In this document: in pieces, positions 18,510 through 30,985 of the stretch
Position numbering within the stretch: position 1 is the stretch's first letter
How the letters are laid out: every line of letters begins with the position of its first letter
Notes under the pieces: model-generated
What the model was told of the DNA's origin: nothing
Seen by the model: only the letters and a program-made list of their open reading frames with translations
The model's database searches: none
Assembly: GCF_019797825.1 (NCBI RefSeq)
Contig: NZ_CP081855.1
Coordinates: forward strand, 372,001-436,000
Length of the DNA: 64,000 nt
Origin: Limosilactobacillus panis
GTDB taxonomy: Bacteria > Bacillota > Bacilli > Lactobacillales > Lactobacillaceae
Reading direction: 5' to 3'
Program-made: the position numbers and the translations under genes

Positions 18510-18683
18510 TTAGAGAGTTAAATGCTGCCGTGTTTGGCGATTTTTCAGCTGTTTGAGCTCACAATCATAATCGCAGGCGGCACACTTGCCACCTGTCTTG
18601 ACCTTCTTGAAGGTGCGGATAATGACCCAAACCGCCAGGCCGATGATTGCGACAATGATTAACAGGTTGATTAGTAGTTTCAT
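18510..18683 (-). CDS. FeoB-associated small Cys-rich membrane protein
   Basis: 57 aa. An N-terminal single transmembrane helix (LLINLLIIVAIIGLAVWVII), a basic stretch (RTFKKVKTGGK) and a cysteine cluster CAACDYDC, then a basic tail. This matches the FeoB-associated Cys-rich membrane protein type that often closes feo operons in Firmicutes. The start ATG at 18683 has AGGAGG upstream and it lies 10 bp after feoB. A role in iron handling or FeoB assembly is inferred from position. Confidence 0.85.
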   Translation of the reverse strand: MKLLINLLIIVAIIGLAVWVIIRTFKKVKTGGKCAACDYDCELKQLKNRQTRQHLTL

Positions 18684-18693
18684 AATTATCCTC

Positions 18694-20679
18694 CTAAAAA
18701 ATTAACGAACCAACTTGGAAAAGGATAAAGGCCGTGATGTAGGCGATGGTAAAACTGGAAACGACCGAGAAGAAAACCCACTTATATGACCCGGTTTCCT
18801 CCTTGATTGTGGCCAGGGTGGCAAAGCAAGGGATGTAGAGCAGGACAAAGGCCAACATCGCGTATGCCGCGACCGGACTCATGAATTGCCCGAGGGCGGT
18901 GATCAAAACGGCCTTGCTACTGGTGTGGAACATGACCATCATACTGGAAGTAATGACTTCCTTTGCCAAGACCCCCGTAAAGAGGGCACTAATAGCTTGC
19001 CACTGGACGATTCCAATCGGTTTAAACATCGGCACAAGGGCGTGACCAAGACTGGCAGCATAGCTGGCCGTAGAATCAGTAACGAAACCATGGGGGCCAA
19101 AACTAGAAAGCAGCCAAATCAGGACGGTCCCGGCAAAGATGATGGTCCCGGCCTTTTTAATAAATCCCTTCCCCTTATCCCAGGTCCCGTGCCAGATAAT
19201 ATCTAAGCGGGGCAGGTGGTATTCGGGAAGTTCCACAATAAAGACGGATCGTTCTTTGACGTGGAAAAGTACCTGGTAGAGCTTGGCCACGAGGAGGGCA
19301 ACGACCACACCAAGGAAGTAGATTGAGAGGACAATCAATGCCTGGTGGTGCGGGAAGAAAGCGGCCACCACCAGGCTGTAGATCGGTAGGCGGGCCGAAC
19401 AACTCATGAAGGGCATGATCAAGGTCGTGACGAGCCGTTCCTTAGGTTGTTCAATCGTCCGGGCGGCCATGATTCCCGTGACGTTACAGCCGAAACCGAT
19501 AATCAGCGGGATGAATGATTTACCATTGAGCCCAATCATCTGCATTAACCGGTCCGTTACTAGAGCCGCCCGGGCCATGTACCCCGAATCCTCAAGCAGG
19601 GAGATACAGGCAAAGAGGGTGAAAATCTGAGGGATAAATGCTAACACCCCACCAACCCCCGCGATAATTCCGTTAACAATCAGTGAACGGAGGGCAGGGA
19701 TAGCACCCATCTGAACCAACAGGTGGTTAGCAGTGTTTGAGACGGGAACGGACAGGAACCAATCAAGTAAGTCAGATAGTGGGGTCCCTACCCAGTCGAA
19801 GGAAAGCTTGAACATCAGGAAAAAGATTCCCGCAAAGATAGGCAGTCCCAAGATAGGGTTGGTGACCACCTTATCAATTTTGCTTGTCAGCTGGGGCTGT
19901 TGACTTTGCCCCGTCTCAGTCGCGTCTTTTAGCAGTTTTTCGATAAATGCCAGCCGGGTGTCATAGATCTTATCCGCAAAGTGCTGGGCATCATAATACT
20001 TCTCCTGACTCAGGAGCGGGGTTAATTTGCGCTGCTTAGCAATTCTTCGGATGGCCTTGTTTTGGTCAATGAACTGAATCGCTAACCAGCGGGCAAGGGT
20101 GGGCTCGAACGAGAAGCCCGCGGTGAGGGCCTCACTGGCCTGACGAATGGCTTGCTGAAGCATTGGCGGGTAGGTTAACTGCAGGGGGTGTGTAGTTACC
20201 TTTTGGTAGTTAGCAATCTGTTCGTGCAGCTCCTTGATTCCCCGGTGCCCCCGGGCGTTGGTGGCCAAGACCTTGCACCCCAGTCGTTCACTAAGAAGGT
20301 CTAGGTTGTAACTTCGGCCGCTTCTCTTGAGATCATCAATCATATTTAAAATTAAAATAGCGGGGATACCCCGTTCAAGAACCTGAATCGTCAGTAGAAG
20401 GTTACGCTTTAACTGGCTAGCGTTGGTGATGTTTAATATGAGGTCTGGACGGTTATGAAGAAGGTAGGTCGTTACAACGGCCTCGTCCTTTGTTAACGGG
20501 TTCAGCGAATACGCGCCCGGTAGGTCGACGATTTGGACGGCCGAATCCTTGAGGGTCCCAACCTTCTTCTCAACCGTTACCCCTGTCCAATTACCAACGT
20601 AGGCGTACTTGTTGGTGAGTGAATTAAAAAGAGTTGTTTTACCTGTATTAGGGTTACCAATTAAGGCGACACTTGGCAT
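18694..20679 (-). CDS. feoB: Ferrous iron transport protein B
   Basis: 661-residue Fe(II) importer in the cell membrane. N-terminal GTPase domain with G1 GNPNTGKTT (8-16), the FeoB-specific GNWTGVTVEKK, G3 DLPGAYSL and G4 NMIDD. The membrane domain has the two Gate motifs (FGCNVTGIMAAR and VLAKEVITSS, the latter preceded by ALFTG). The start overlaps the feoA stop by one base (TAATG). A complete transporter supplying iron to the divergently encoded Suf system. Confidence 0.97.
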   Translation of the reverse strand: MPSVALIGNPNTGKTTLFNSLTNKYAYVGNWTGVTVEKKVGTLKDSAVQIVDLPGAYSLNPLTKDEAVVTTYLLHNRPDLILNITNASQLKRNLLLTIQVLERGIPAILILNMIDDLKRSGRSYNLDLLSERLGCKVLATNARGHRGIKELHEQIANYQKVTTHPLQLTYPPMLQQAIRQASEALTAGFSFEPTLARWLAIQFIDQNKAIRRIAKQRKLTPLLSQEKYYDAQHFADKIYDTRLAFIEKLLKDATETGQSQQPQLTSKIDKVVTNPILGLPIFAGIFFLMFKLSFDWVGTPLSDLLDWFLSVPVSNTANHLLVQMGAIPALRSLIVNGIIAGVGGVLAFIPQIFTLFACISLLEDSGYMARAALVTDRLMQMIGLNGKSFIPLIIGFGCNVTGIMAARTIEQPKERLVTTLIMPFMSCSARLPIYSLVVAAFFPHHQALIVLSIYFLGVVVALLVAKLYQVLFHVKERSVFIVELPEYHLPRLDIIWHGTWDKGKGFIKKAGTIIFAGTVLIWLLSSFGPHGFVTDSTASYAASLGHALVPMFKPIGIVQWQAISALFTGVLAKEVITSSMMVMFHTSSKAVLITALGQFMSPVAAYAMLAFVLLYIPCFATLATIKEETGSYKWVFFSVVSSFTIAYITAFILFQVGSLIF

Positions 20680-20888
20680 TATGCTTCAGCCTCCGTTAAA
20701 GCGTAAAAGTCGTGGTAACGAATTCCAATCCGCTGATTATTGTTTTCAATAATTACGGGACCATGAAATGGGTAACGCTGGATTACCTTAATGGGGCAAC
20801 CTTCACAAAGACCCATGTTATGGAGCCGGTTAGCAGTTGGTTGGTTTAGACAGCTAAAAGAATGAAGTATGTATTTATGACCATTCAT
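20679..20888 (-). CDS. feoA: FeoA domain protein
   Basis: 69-residue SH3-like cytosolic protein that supports FeoB. The typical pattern RLHNMGLCEGCPIKVIQRYPFHGPVII is present. I take ATG at 20888 (MNGHKYIL), preceded by GGTGAT, over a GTG nine bases upstream. First gene of the feoA-feoB-Cys-rich operon, divergent from sufC across about 200 bp of AT-rich DNA that must hold both promoters. Confidence 0.92.
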   Translation of the reverse strand: MNGHKYILHSFSCLNQPTANRLHNMGLCEGCPIKVIQRYPFHGPVIIENNNQRIGIRYHDFYALTEAEA

Positions 20889-21091
20889 AATTATCACCCG
20901 AATAAAATATTCTAAAAGTATATAAAAAGCTACATTTTATAGTTATATTATACTCCTTTGAAACCGCTTAAAAAAATTTGCTTGTAAAGCTTCAATCTTG
21001 ATACTATTCGGTTATAATAAATGTGTATATTTTTTAACCATTATTTCTTATGGAATAATTTGGAATATTTAGTTTAAGGGGATGCTTTGAA
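20889..21091. promoter_or_regulatory. AT-rich divergent feo/suf promoter region
   Basis: Very AT-rich. On the plus strand TATAAT at 21013-21018 is preceded 16 bases upstream by TTCAAT (20991-20996), a plausible suf promoter. On the minus strand a TATAAT reads across about 20946-20952 for feo. I see no clear Fur box. Confidence 0.4.
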
Positions 21092-21889
21092 ATGGCCACA
21101 CTTGAAGTGCGCGATTTACATGTTTCTGTTAAGGATGAAGAAAGTAAGAAAGAAAAGGAAATCCTTAAAGGGGTTAACCTAAAGATGAAGACGGGGGAGA
21201 TCCACGCCATCATGGGGCCAAACGGAACCGGGAAGTCCACTCTTTCACAAACAATCATGGGACAACCAGGTTACAAGGTAACGCAAGGTGACATCCTCTT
21301 AAACGGTGAAAGTATCGTTGGTATGCCAGTTGATGAGCGGGCACGGAAGGGATTATTCCTGGCAATGCAGTATCCAGCAGAGATTCAAGGGGTAACGAAC
21401 GCTGAATTTCTCCGGGCCGCCATCAATGCCCGCCGGCCAGAAGACGACCAAATTTCCGTAATGGACTTCATCAAGAAGCTGGACAAGAACCTGTCATTAT
21501 TGGACATGAGCCAGAAGATGACGGAACGGTACCTAAACGAAGGCTTCTCCGGTGGTGAAAAGAAGCGGAACGAAATTCTGCAGCTCCTGATGATCGAACC
21601 AACCTTTGCCATCCTGGACGAAATTGACTCTGGCTTGGATATCGATGCCTTAAAGGTTGTCTCCAAAGGTGTTAACTCCATGCGCGGTGACAACTTCGGT
21701 TCACTGATCATCACCCACTACCAACGGTTGCTTAACTACATCGTTCCAGACACGGTCCACGTTATGATGGACGGACAAATTGTTAAGACCGGGGGCCCAG
21801 AACTGGCTAAGAAGCTGGAAGACGAAGGTTATGCCGGCCTGCGGGATGAATTAGGTCTCGACATCAAACTAGTCGACGATGAAGACTAG
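21092..21889 (+). CDS. sufC: Fe-S cluster assembly ATPase SufC
   Basis: 265-residue ABC-type ATPase of the SufBCD scaffold. Walker A GPNGTGKST (about 44-52), signature GFSGGEKKRNEILQ, Walker B FAILDEIDSGLDIDAL and H-loop ITHYQRLL. The SufC-specific sequence DEIDSGLD distinguishes it from transport ATPases. First gene of the suf operon (C-D-S-U-B order). Start ATG preceded by AAGGGGATG. Confidence 0.97.
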   Translation: MATLEVRDLHVSVKDEESKKEKEILKGVNLKMKTGEIHAIMGPNGTGKSTLSQTIMGQPGYKVTQGDILLNGESIVGMPVDERARKGLFLAMQYPAEIQGVTNAEFLRAAINARRPEDDQISVMDFIKKLDKNLSLLDMSQKMTERYLNEGFSGGEKKRNEILQLLMIEPTFAILDEIDSGLDIDALKVVSKGVNSMRGDNFGSLIITHYQRLLNYIVPDTVHVMMDGQIVKTGGPELAKKLEDEGYAGLRDELGLDIKLVDDED

Positions 21890-21899
21890 GAGGTGCACT

Positions 21900-23186
21900 A
21901 TGACTGAACTAGCAGAAGCAAAGGAACAGCTGACCAGCGCCAGCCAGCAGCATGATGAACCACAGTTCTTGCTGAACCAGCGGCTTTTTGCACGGGACCT
22001 GATGGAAAAATTGCGGCTGCCACGGATGCAGCGGTTTAAGTTCCACGACTGGCCGCTAATTGCCGATCAGCCCCTAACCTGGGTTAGTTCTAATACTGAC
22101 CTGGAAGAACTCGCGCCGGACGATGAAGTAATCCGGGTGACCCAGGTTGGCCAGACAACGGTTAAAATTCATATTCCAGAAAAGCTGCAGGATGAAGGGG
22201 TCGTATTGACCGACATCTTCACGGCGGCAAAGAACTATCCAGAAATCTTTAAGAAGAACTTCATGACGGCCATCAAAGCGGACGAAAACTTGCTGACTGC
22301 CTACCACATGGCATACCTGAATGCCGGTCTCTTCTTGTATGTACCAAAGAATGTCGAGATCAAGAAGCCGATTGAAGCAGAAATCGTTCAGGACAACACC
22401 CAGGACCAGCCGCTGATTTCTCACATCTTGGTTGTTGCTGACCAGGGAAGCAAGGTCAAGTTTATCCAACACCTGACGACCGTTGGGAAAAATGAAAATC
22501 CGGCCAACATGATGATTGAGCTGATTGCCAAGGACAACAGCGAGATTGACTTCTCCTCTCTTGATGAGCTGGGGGCCAGCACCCACACCTACTTCAAGCG
22601 GCGGGCCGATATTGGCCGTGACGCCCACGTTGAATGGGCAGTTGGCCTGATGAATGATGGGGACACGGTTGGCGACATGGACTCTGAATTATTAGGCGAA
22701 GGCGGTTATGCTAACTCCAAGATGATTGCCGTGACGACCCTTAATCAGGAAGTCGGGGTCAACAACCGCGTTACTAACCACGGTAAGCACACGACTGGTC
22801 TGATCAACCAACGGGGAGTCATCCTCGAAAATTCTGAACTGATCTTTAATGGAATCGGTCAGATTATCCACGGGGCCCACGGTTCTAAGGCCGACCAACA
22901 AAACCGGGTCTTGATTATGTCAGATAAGGCCCGGGGAGACGCCAACCCAATCCTCTTAATTGATGAAAATGATGTTGAAGCTGGGCACGCTGCTAGTGTT
23001 GGCCCGGTTGACCCCCACCAGATGTACTACCTGATGAGTCGGGGGATTCCACGTAAGCAAGCGGAACGGATGGTTATCCGGGGCTTCCTTGGTGCCGTTT
23101 TGAGTGCTATTCCAGCCGCCGATGTCCGTAAGAAGCTGGTTGGTATTCTAGAAAGGAAGCTTACTGATGGCCAACAATATCAATGA
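21900..23186 (+). CDS. sufD: Fe-S cluster assembly protein SufD
   Basis: 428-residue partner of SufB and SufC in the scaffold complex; right-handed beta-helix core. The conserved C-terminal block DEARG-like (MSDKARGDANPILLIDENDVEAGHAASVGPVD) and [16 protein letters not shown] identify the family. The start at 21900 has AGGAGGTG upstream, 10 bp after sufC. Its end overlaps sufS by 20 bp. Confidence 0.96.
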   Translation: MTELAEAKEQLTSASQQHDEPQFLLNQRLFARDLMEKLRLPRMQRFKFHDWPLIADQPLTWVSSNTDLEELAPDDEVIRVTQVGQTTVKIHIPEKLQDEGVVLTDIFTAAKNYPEIFKKNFMTAIKADENLLTAYHMAYLNAGLFLYVPKNVEIKKPIEAEIVQDNTQDQPLISHILVVADQGSKVKFIQHLTTVGKNENPANMMIELIAKDNSEIDFSSLDELGASTHTYFKRRADIGRDAHVEWAVGLMNDGDTVGDMDSELLGEGGYANSKMIAVTTLNQEVGVNNRVTNHGKHTTGLINQRGVILENSELIFNGIGQIIHGAHGSKADQQNRVLIMSDKARGDANPILLIDENDVEAGHAASVGPVDPHQMYYLMSRGIPRKQAERMVIRGFLGAVLSAIPAADVRKKLVGILERKLTDGQQYQ

Positions 23187-24405
23187 TTCATACCAAGACT
23201 TTCCAATTCTGGACCAAAAAGTAAATGGTGAGCGTCTTGCTTACCTCGACAACGCGGCGACCGCCCAAAAACCACAGCAAGTGATTGATTCCTTGGTCCA
23301 CTTCTACGAGCACGATAACGCTAACGTTCACCGGGGGGTTCACACCCTGGCGGAACGGGCCACTGAGCAGTATGAGGCCGCTCGGACGAAGGTCCAGCAC
23401 TTCATCAACGCCAAGGACCACAACGAGATCATCTTCACTAAGGGCTGTACCGACGGATTAAACCTCGTTGCCGCCACTTATGGTGAACAAAATATCCACG
23501 AAGGTGATGAAATCGTCATCACCATCATGGAACACCACAGTAACCTGATTCCTTGGCAACAACTGGCGATTAAAAAGCACGCCACGTTGAAGTACATTGA
23601 ATTAACACCGGACGGCACCCTGGATATGGAAGACGCTAAACGTAAGATTACCGATAGGACCAAAATCGTGTCGGTAGCCCACGCCAGCAACGTCCTTGGG
23701 GCGGTTAACCCACTAAAGGAATTAGCCAAGATCGCCCATGAACACGGGGCGGTGATTATTGGTGACGGTGCCCAATCCGTTCCCCACATGCCAGTGGATG
23801 TCCAGGACTTAGACGTTGATTTCTACGCCTTCTCTGGGCACAAGATGATGAGCCCGACGGGGATTGGGGCCCTCTATGGCAAGGCAGACCTCTTACGGGC
23901 AATGCCGCCATACCAGTACGGTGGTGAAATGATCAATGCCGTTCACCGGGATGAGACCACTTTTGCGGATATCCCGTTCAAGTTTGAGGCGGGGACCCAA
24001 AACATTGCCGGAGCGATTGCCCTGGGGACCGCGGTTGACTACCTGGAAGAAATCGGCATGAAAAACGTGGAAAAGAAGGAACAAGAAATTGTTAACTATG
24101 TTCTTCCTAAACTAGAAGCACTACCTTACATTACGGTTTATGGGCCCCAGGACCCGGCTCAGCATACGGGGGTAATTGCCTTTAACATGGACAACCTGCA
24201 CCCGCATGACGTGGCAACGGCCCTCGATGCTGAGGGGGTTGCCGTTCGTGCTGGTCACCACTGTGCACAGCCGCTGATGGAAGCGCTCGGCGTCAGTGCT
24301 ACCACCCGGGCCAGTTTCTACTTCTACAATTCGAAGAAGGATGCTGATCAATTAATTAACGCAATCAAAGCAACAAAGGAGTTCTTTAACGGTGGGACTA
24401 TCTAA
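23167..24405 (+). CDS. sufS: Cysteine desulfurase SufS
   Basis: 412-residue PLP enzyme that takes sulfur from cysteine as a persulfide for Fe-S assembly. PLP Lys226 in SGHKMMSPTG, active-site Cys366 in RAGHHCAQPLM. NNAATAQKP-type N-terminus (YLDNAATAQKP). Overlaps sufD upstream and sufU downstream, which indicates translational coupling across the operon. Confidence 0.97.
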   Translation: MANNINDSYQDFPILDQKVNGERLAYLDNAATAQKPQQVIDSLVHFYEHDNANVHRGVHTLAERATEQYEAARTKVQHFINAKDHNEIIFTKGCTDGLNLVAATYGEQNIHEGDEIVITIMEHHSNLIPWQQLAIKKHATLKYIELTPDGTLDMEDAKRKITDRTKIVSVAHASNVLGAVNPLKELAKIAHEHGAVIIGDGAQSVPHMPVDVQDLDVDFYAFSGHKMMSPTGIGALYGKADLLRAMPPYQYGGEMINAVHRDETTFADIPFKFEAGTQNIAGAIALGTAVDYLEEIGMKNVEKKEQEIVNYVLPKLEALPYITVYGPQDPAQHTGVIAFNMDNLHPHDVATALDAEGVAVRAGHHCAQPLMEALGVSATTRASFYFYNSKKDADQLINAIKATKEFFNGGTI

Positions 24406-24847
24406 GTTAAATGGCTTGTATCGGGACGTCATTTTGGACCACGCTAACAATCCGCGGAATAAACATGATATTCCTAATGCAACGAGTAAAATGACAATTC
24501 ATAACCCAACCTGCGGTGACACGATTAACGTGGCCGTTGAGGTTGAGGGTGACCGGATTAAAAATATCGGTTATACAGGTTCTGGATGCACGATTAGTCA
24601 AGCCTCTGCCAGTATGATGGCTGAAGCAGTCAAAGGGAAGACCACTGAAGAGGCCCTCGACATGGCAAAGACCTTTTCCGATATGGCCATCGGTAAAAAG
24701 CACTCTGCAGATGACCTGGAAAAGCTTGGCGATGCCCAAATCTTGACCAGTATTATGGAATTCCCAGCCCGGATTAAGTGCGCCACGATTTCATGGTGGG
24801 CACTCCAGCGGGCCCTGCTAAAGAAAGATGACGAGGAGGAAGAGTAA
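24392..24847 (+). CDS. sufU: SufU zinc-dependent sulfurtransferase
   Basis: 151 aa. Accepts sulfur from SufS. The three conserved cysteines appear in NPTCGD, GSGCTIS and RIKCATIS, together with the SufU-specific insertion around 65-85. GTG start at 24392 with AAAGGAG ten bases upstream. Followed by sufB with a one-base overlap (TAATG). Confidence 0.95.
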   Translation: MGLSKLNGLYRDVILDHANNPRNKHDIPNATSKMTIHNPTCGDTINVAVEVEGDRIKNIGYTGSGCTISQASASMMAEAVKGKTTEEALDMAKTFSDMAIGKKHSADDLEKLGDAQILTSIMEFPARIKCATISWWALQRALLKKDDEEEE

Positions 24848-26256
24848 TGAGTGATGATGCAGCCAGCATTGTAAATAACGACGAAAATTATGAATACGGC
24901 TTCCACGATGACGTCAAGCCGGTCTATTCAACGGGACGGGGGCTTACGGAAGACGTTGTTCGTAAAATTTCTGCAGAAAAGCATGAGCCAAAGTGGATGC
25001 TTGATTACCGCCTAAAGGCCTACAAGATTTACAAGAAGCTTCCTATGCCGAAGTTCGGTCCGGACTTGTCTGAGCTGGACTTAAAGAACATGCTTTACTA
25101 CCAAAAGATGACGGACAAGAAGTTCCGGGACTGGAAAGATGTTCCAGAAGACCTGAAAAAGACTTTTGACCGTTTAGGAGTTCCAGAAGCAGAACGGAAG
25201 TATTTGGCCGGGTCATCTGCCCAGTATGAGTCTGAAGTTGTCTACCACAACATGAAGAACGAATTCTCTAAGCTGGGAATTATCTTTACAGATACGGATA
25301 CCGCCCTGCGTGAGTACCCGGACCTCTTCAGGAAGTGGTTTGGTAAGCTGGTTCAACCAACTGATAACAAGTTTGCGGCTCTAAATGCCGCAGTTTGGTC
25401 TGGTGGTTCCTTCATCTATGTTCCTAAAGGTGTTAAGACGAAGACACCAATTCAATCTTACTTCCGGTTGAATGCTGAAAATACCGGACAATTTGAACGG
25501 ACCCTGATTATTGTTGACGAGGGTGCCAGCGTGGACTACGTTGAAGGGTGCACGGCTCCAAACTATTCTTCTGACAGTCTGCACGCGGCCGTAGTTGAAG
25601 TAAACGTCTGCAAGGACGCCTACTGTCGGTACACGACCATTCAGAACTGGTCCGACAACGTCTACAGTCTGGAAACCAAGCGGGCAGCCGCGGCCGAAAA
25701 CGCTACGATGGAATGGGTCGATGGTAACCTGGGTTCTAAGGTAACGATGAAGTACCCAAGTGTATACCTGAATGGTGAAGGTGCCCGGGGGACGATGCTG
25801 TCAATTGCGGTTGCCAGCAACGGAATTCACCAGGACTCCGGTGCCCGGATGATTCACAATGCTAAGAACACCTCAAGTTCAATTGTCTCCAAGTCAATTG
25901 CCAAGACCGGTGGTTCAACGGACTACCGGGGGACGGTCCGCTTTGGTAAGCACTCAGACGGGTCTAAGGCCCACGTTGAGTGTGATACCATTATCATGGA
26001 TGACCAATCATCATCAGACACGATTCCGTACAACGAGATTGATAACGCTCATGTGGCGATGGAACACGAAGCTAAGGTTTCCAAGATTTCAGAAGAGCAG
26101 TTATACTACCTGATGAGTCGAGGAATTTCTGAAGCGAAGGCAACGGAAATGATCATCATGGGCTTCGTTGAACCATTTACTAAGCAGCTACCGATGGAAT
26201 ACGCGGTTGAATTAAACCGGCTGATTAGCTTCGAAATGGAAGGCTCAATCGGCTAA
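24847..26256 (+). CDS. sufB: Fe-S cluster assembly protein SufB
   Basis: 469-residue main scaffold subunit on which the new cluster is built with SufC and SufD. Family blocks: [26 protein letters not shown] (with a Cys), [21 protein letters not shown]-like ([13 protein letters not shown]) and [17 protein letters not shown]. No anomaly seen. Confidence 0.97.
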   Translation: MSDDAASIVNNDENYEYGFHDDVKPVYSTGRGLTEDVVRKISAEKHEPKWMLDYRLKAYKIYKKLPMPKFGPDLSELDLKNMLYYQKMTDKKFRDWKDVPEDLKKTFDRLGVPEAERKYLAGSSAQYESEVVYHNMKNEFSKLGIIFTDTDTALREYPDLFRKWFGKLVQPTDNKFAALNAAVWSGGSFIYVPKGVKTKTPIQSYFRLNAENTGQFERTLIIVDEGASVDYVEGCTAPNYSSDSLHAAVVEVNVCKDAYCRYTTIQNWSDNVYSLETKRAAAAENATMEWVDGNLGSKVTMKYPSVYLNGEGARGTMLSIAVASNGIHQDSGARMIHNAKNTSSSIVSKSIAKTGGSTDYRGTVRFGKHSDGSKAHVECDTIIMDDQSSSDTIPYNEIDNAHVAMEHEAKVSKISEEQLYYLMSRGISEAKATEMIIMGFVEPFTKQLPMEYAVELNRLISFEMEGSIG

Positions 26257-26273
26257 TAAACGGAGGTATTAAG

Positions 26274-26621
26274 ATGGCCAAAGATAGTGATGAAGAAAAA
26301 GAAAGTAAGGAATACTCGCCGACCGAAGATGCGGTAATGGGGGCTTTGGAGAAGGTTATCGACCCGGAACTGGGAATCGACTTGGTAAACCTCGGCTTGA
26401 TTTATGATGTATCGGTTGATGACGACGGCCTGTGCATCGTAACGATGACTTTAACAACGATGGGCTGCCCACTTGGTGACTTCTTGAATGATTCCATCAC
26501 CGAAGCGGCCACCTCTGTTGATGGAGTAGATAAATGTAAGATTAACTTAGTCTGGGAACCGGTTTGGGGCATCGACAAAATGAGTCGGTTTGCTAAGATT
26601 GCTCTCGGTTTACATGGCTAA
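26274..26621 (+). CDS. Metal-sulfur cluster assembly factor (DUF59/MIP18, SufT-like)
   Basis: 115 aa. DUF59 core: VIDPELGIDLVNLGLIYDV and MTLTTMGCPLGDFL with the conserved Cys. An acidic, disordered N-terminal 15 residues precede it. Lies 17 bp behind sufB with GGAGGT, so it is part of the suf operon and probably assists cluster delivery or maturation. Confidence 0.9.
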   Translation: MAKDSDEEKESKEYSPTEDAVMGALEKVIDPELGIDLVNLGLIYDVSVDDDGLCIVTMTLTTMGCPLGDFLNDSITEAATSVDGVDKCKINLVWEPVWGIDKMSRFAKIALGLHG

Positions 26622-26641
26622 TCGAAAAGGTGGGAGCGCGA

Positions 26642-27520
26642 ATGGATATTCAAAAATTTGTCCAACGACGAAAGAGACGGGGCATTTCCCAGGTTGCACT
26701 GTGTGACGGTATCTGTACGCAATCCACGCTCAGTAAGTTTGAAAGCAACGGTCAAATTCCCTCAGTGTTAATTTTGGGAAAGCTATGCCAACGGTTAGAC
26801 TTGAGTATCGATGACCTTGCTGAAGACGGGAAGTGTACGCAAAAGCCTGTCCACAAAACAGTCCTGGATGAGGCGGAGCTTAACCTGATGGCGGAAAAGT
26901 TTCCCCTGGTAATCAGCCAGTTGCGAAGCGTTAAGGAACAAAAATTGCCGAACCGCCAACAGCGGATGCAGTATTACTACTTGCGGGGGATGCTCGATAC
27001 CCTAACTAATAACCAGACCGCCACAACGATGTTTAACTTCACACAGATCCTGGATAAGTTGGATGAGCAGCATGAAACAGTGTATTCCCAACTGGCCTAT
27101 CTTGGGTCGGGAATCCTTTATGCCCGTAAAAATGAACTTGGCAATGCAGAGTTCTTTTTTACAAAAGTGATTAACTACCTGCGGGCGCAAAATGATTCTG
27201 TCAAGTTGGCTAAGGAGACGCCGACAACCTATTTGCGGCTGATAATGATGTTGTACTACGTTGCGGAATATGAAGCGTTACGAGAGCGCTACCCACGAAG
27301 TAACCACTGTCTAAAGATGGTGACGGACTTCTGTGCCCGACGCCATGTGACCTTCTTTATGCCGCGGACCCGGTTACTGCAGGCGAATAATGCAATTCGT
27401 GGTGGTGGAGATCCGGCTCACATTGCCGACCTGTTGAACGATGCGTTGGTGTTTGCCCGCTTTAACCACAATAATGTTGTTGAACTGCAGACTGCGGCGC
27501 TGAAAAAGCACTTTGCCTAA
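26642..27520 (+). CDS. Rgg-like helix-turn-helix regulator with TPR-type domain
   Basis: 292 aa. N-terminal XRE-type helix-turn-helix (8-60; RRGISQVALCDGICTQSTLSKFE) followed by an all-helical region of about 220 residues resembling the TPR-like peptide-sensing domains of Rgg/GadR/MutR proteins. I chose ATG 26642 over GTG 26630. It sits 20 bp after the suf operon and ends at a strong terminator; a 36-residue peptide gene faces it on the other side. Peptide sensing is a family-level inference. Confidence 0.8.
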   Translation: MDIQKFVQRRKRRGISQVALCDGICTQSTLSKFESNGQIPSVLILGKLCQRLDLSIDDLAEDGKCTQKPVHKTVLDEAELNLMAEKFPLVISQLRSVKEQKLPNRQQRMQYYYLRGMLDTLTNNQTATTMFNFTQILDKLDEQHETVYSQLAYLGSGILYARKNELGNAEFFFTKVINYLRAQNDSVKLAKETPTTYLRLIMMLYYVAEYEALRERYPRSNHCLKMVTDFCARRHVTFFMPRTRLLQANNAIRGGGDPAHIADLLNDALVFARFNHNNVVELQTAALKKHFA

Positions 27521-27574
27521 AAAAGAGAAAGCCTGGAAAAAGCATCAGAGCGCTTTTCCCAGGCTTCCTCTTTT
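27521..27574. terminator. Terminator between Rgg-like gene and small peptide gene
   Basis: AAGCCTGGAAAAAGC / GCTTTTCCCAGGCTT stem extended by AAAGAG / CTCTTT, flanked by A and T runs, so usable in both directions. Confidence 0.85.
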
Positions 27575-27590
27575 CTATATAGCAGGTGAA

Positions 27591-27701
27591 CTAAGCAAAG
27601 AAGACGACCTTCCCATCCACCTTGATGGGTAATACTGCTGAACCCTTCCGGTTCTCAGTCGACTTCTTAGTGTTGTGAAAAAGCTTCTTAGTTAGTAGCA
27701 T
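27591..27701 (-). CDS. Small basic peptide (36 aa), function unknown
   Basis: Reading MLLTKKLFHNTKK, a basic middle (STENRKGSAV) and a hydrophobic end VDGKVVFFA. Its start ATG (27701) lies nine bases after GAAAGGAG, an excellent ribosome binding site, and it ends before a usable terminator, so it looks like a real gene. It converges with the Rgg-like regulator. It is not a classical SHP pheromone precursor, since the N-terminus is not a hydrophobic signal. No function assigned. Confidence 0.6.
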   Translation of the reverse strand: MLLTKKLFHNTKKSTENRKGSAVLPIKVDGKVVFFA

Positions 27702-28017
27702 TGTGATCGCTCCTTTCATATTTTCCATATTCAACATATCATCTTAAATGTCGACTGGCTAGTCTTTTGAATGATTTTAATTTCCGCCTCTTATTTTGTA
27801 AACTGTATAAATTTTCGGTAGGTCCAGGATTGAATGAATACTAAAGGAAAACTATGCATAATCGCTGTTAAAATAGTTAATAGGCGCGTGAATAATGAAT
27901 ATATATTTTTTCCAAAAATTAAGAATTTACTAAGCAAATAATGAGTAAGGGCCCGTCAATTGGGTTGCATTTATCAGCCCGGACCGATAGGATAGCCTTG
28001 TAATAAGGAGGGACATC
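27702..28017. other. AT-rich intergenic region
   Basis: About 315 bp upstream of both the small peptide gene and the DUF72 gene. It must hold their promoters, but I find no convincing -35/-10 pair, no hairpin and no supported open frame. Confidence 0.4.
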
Positions 28018-30982
<2,965 letters not shown>

Positions 30983-30985
30983 GCC

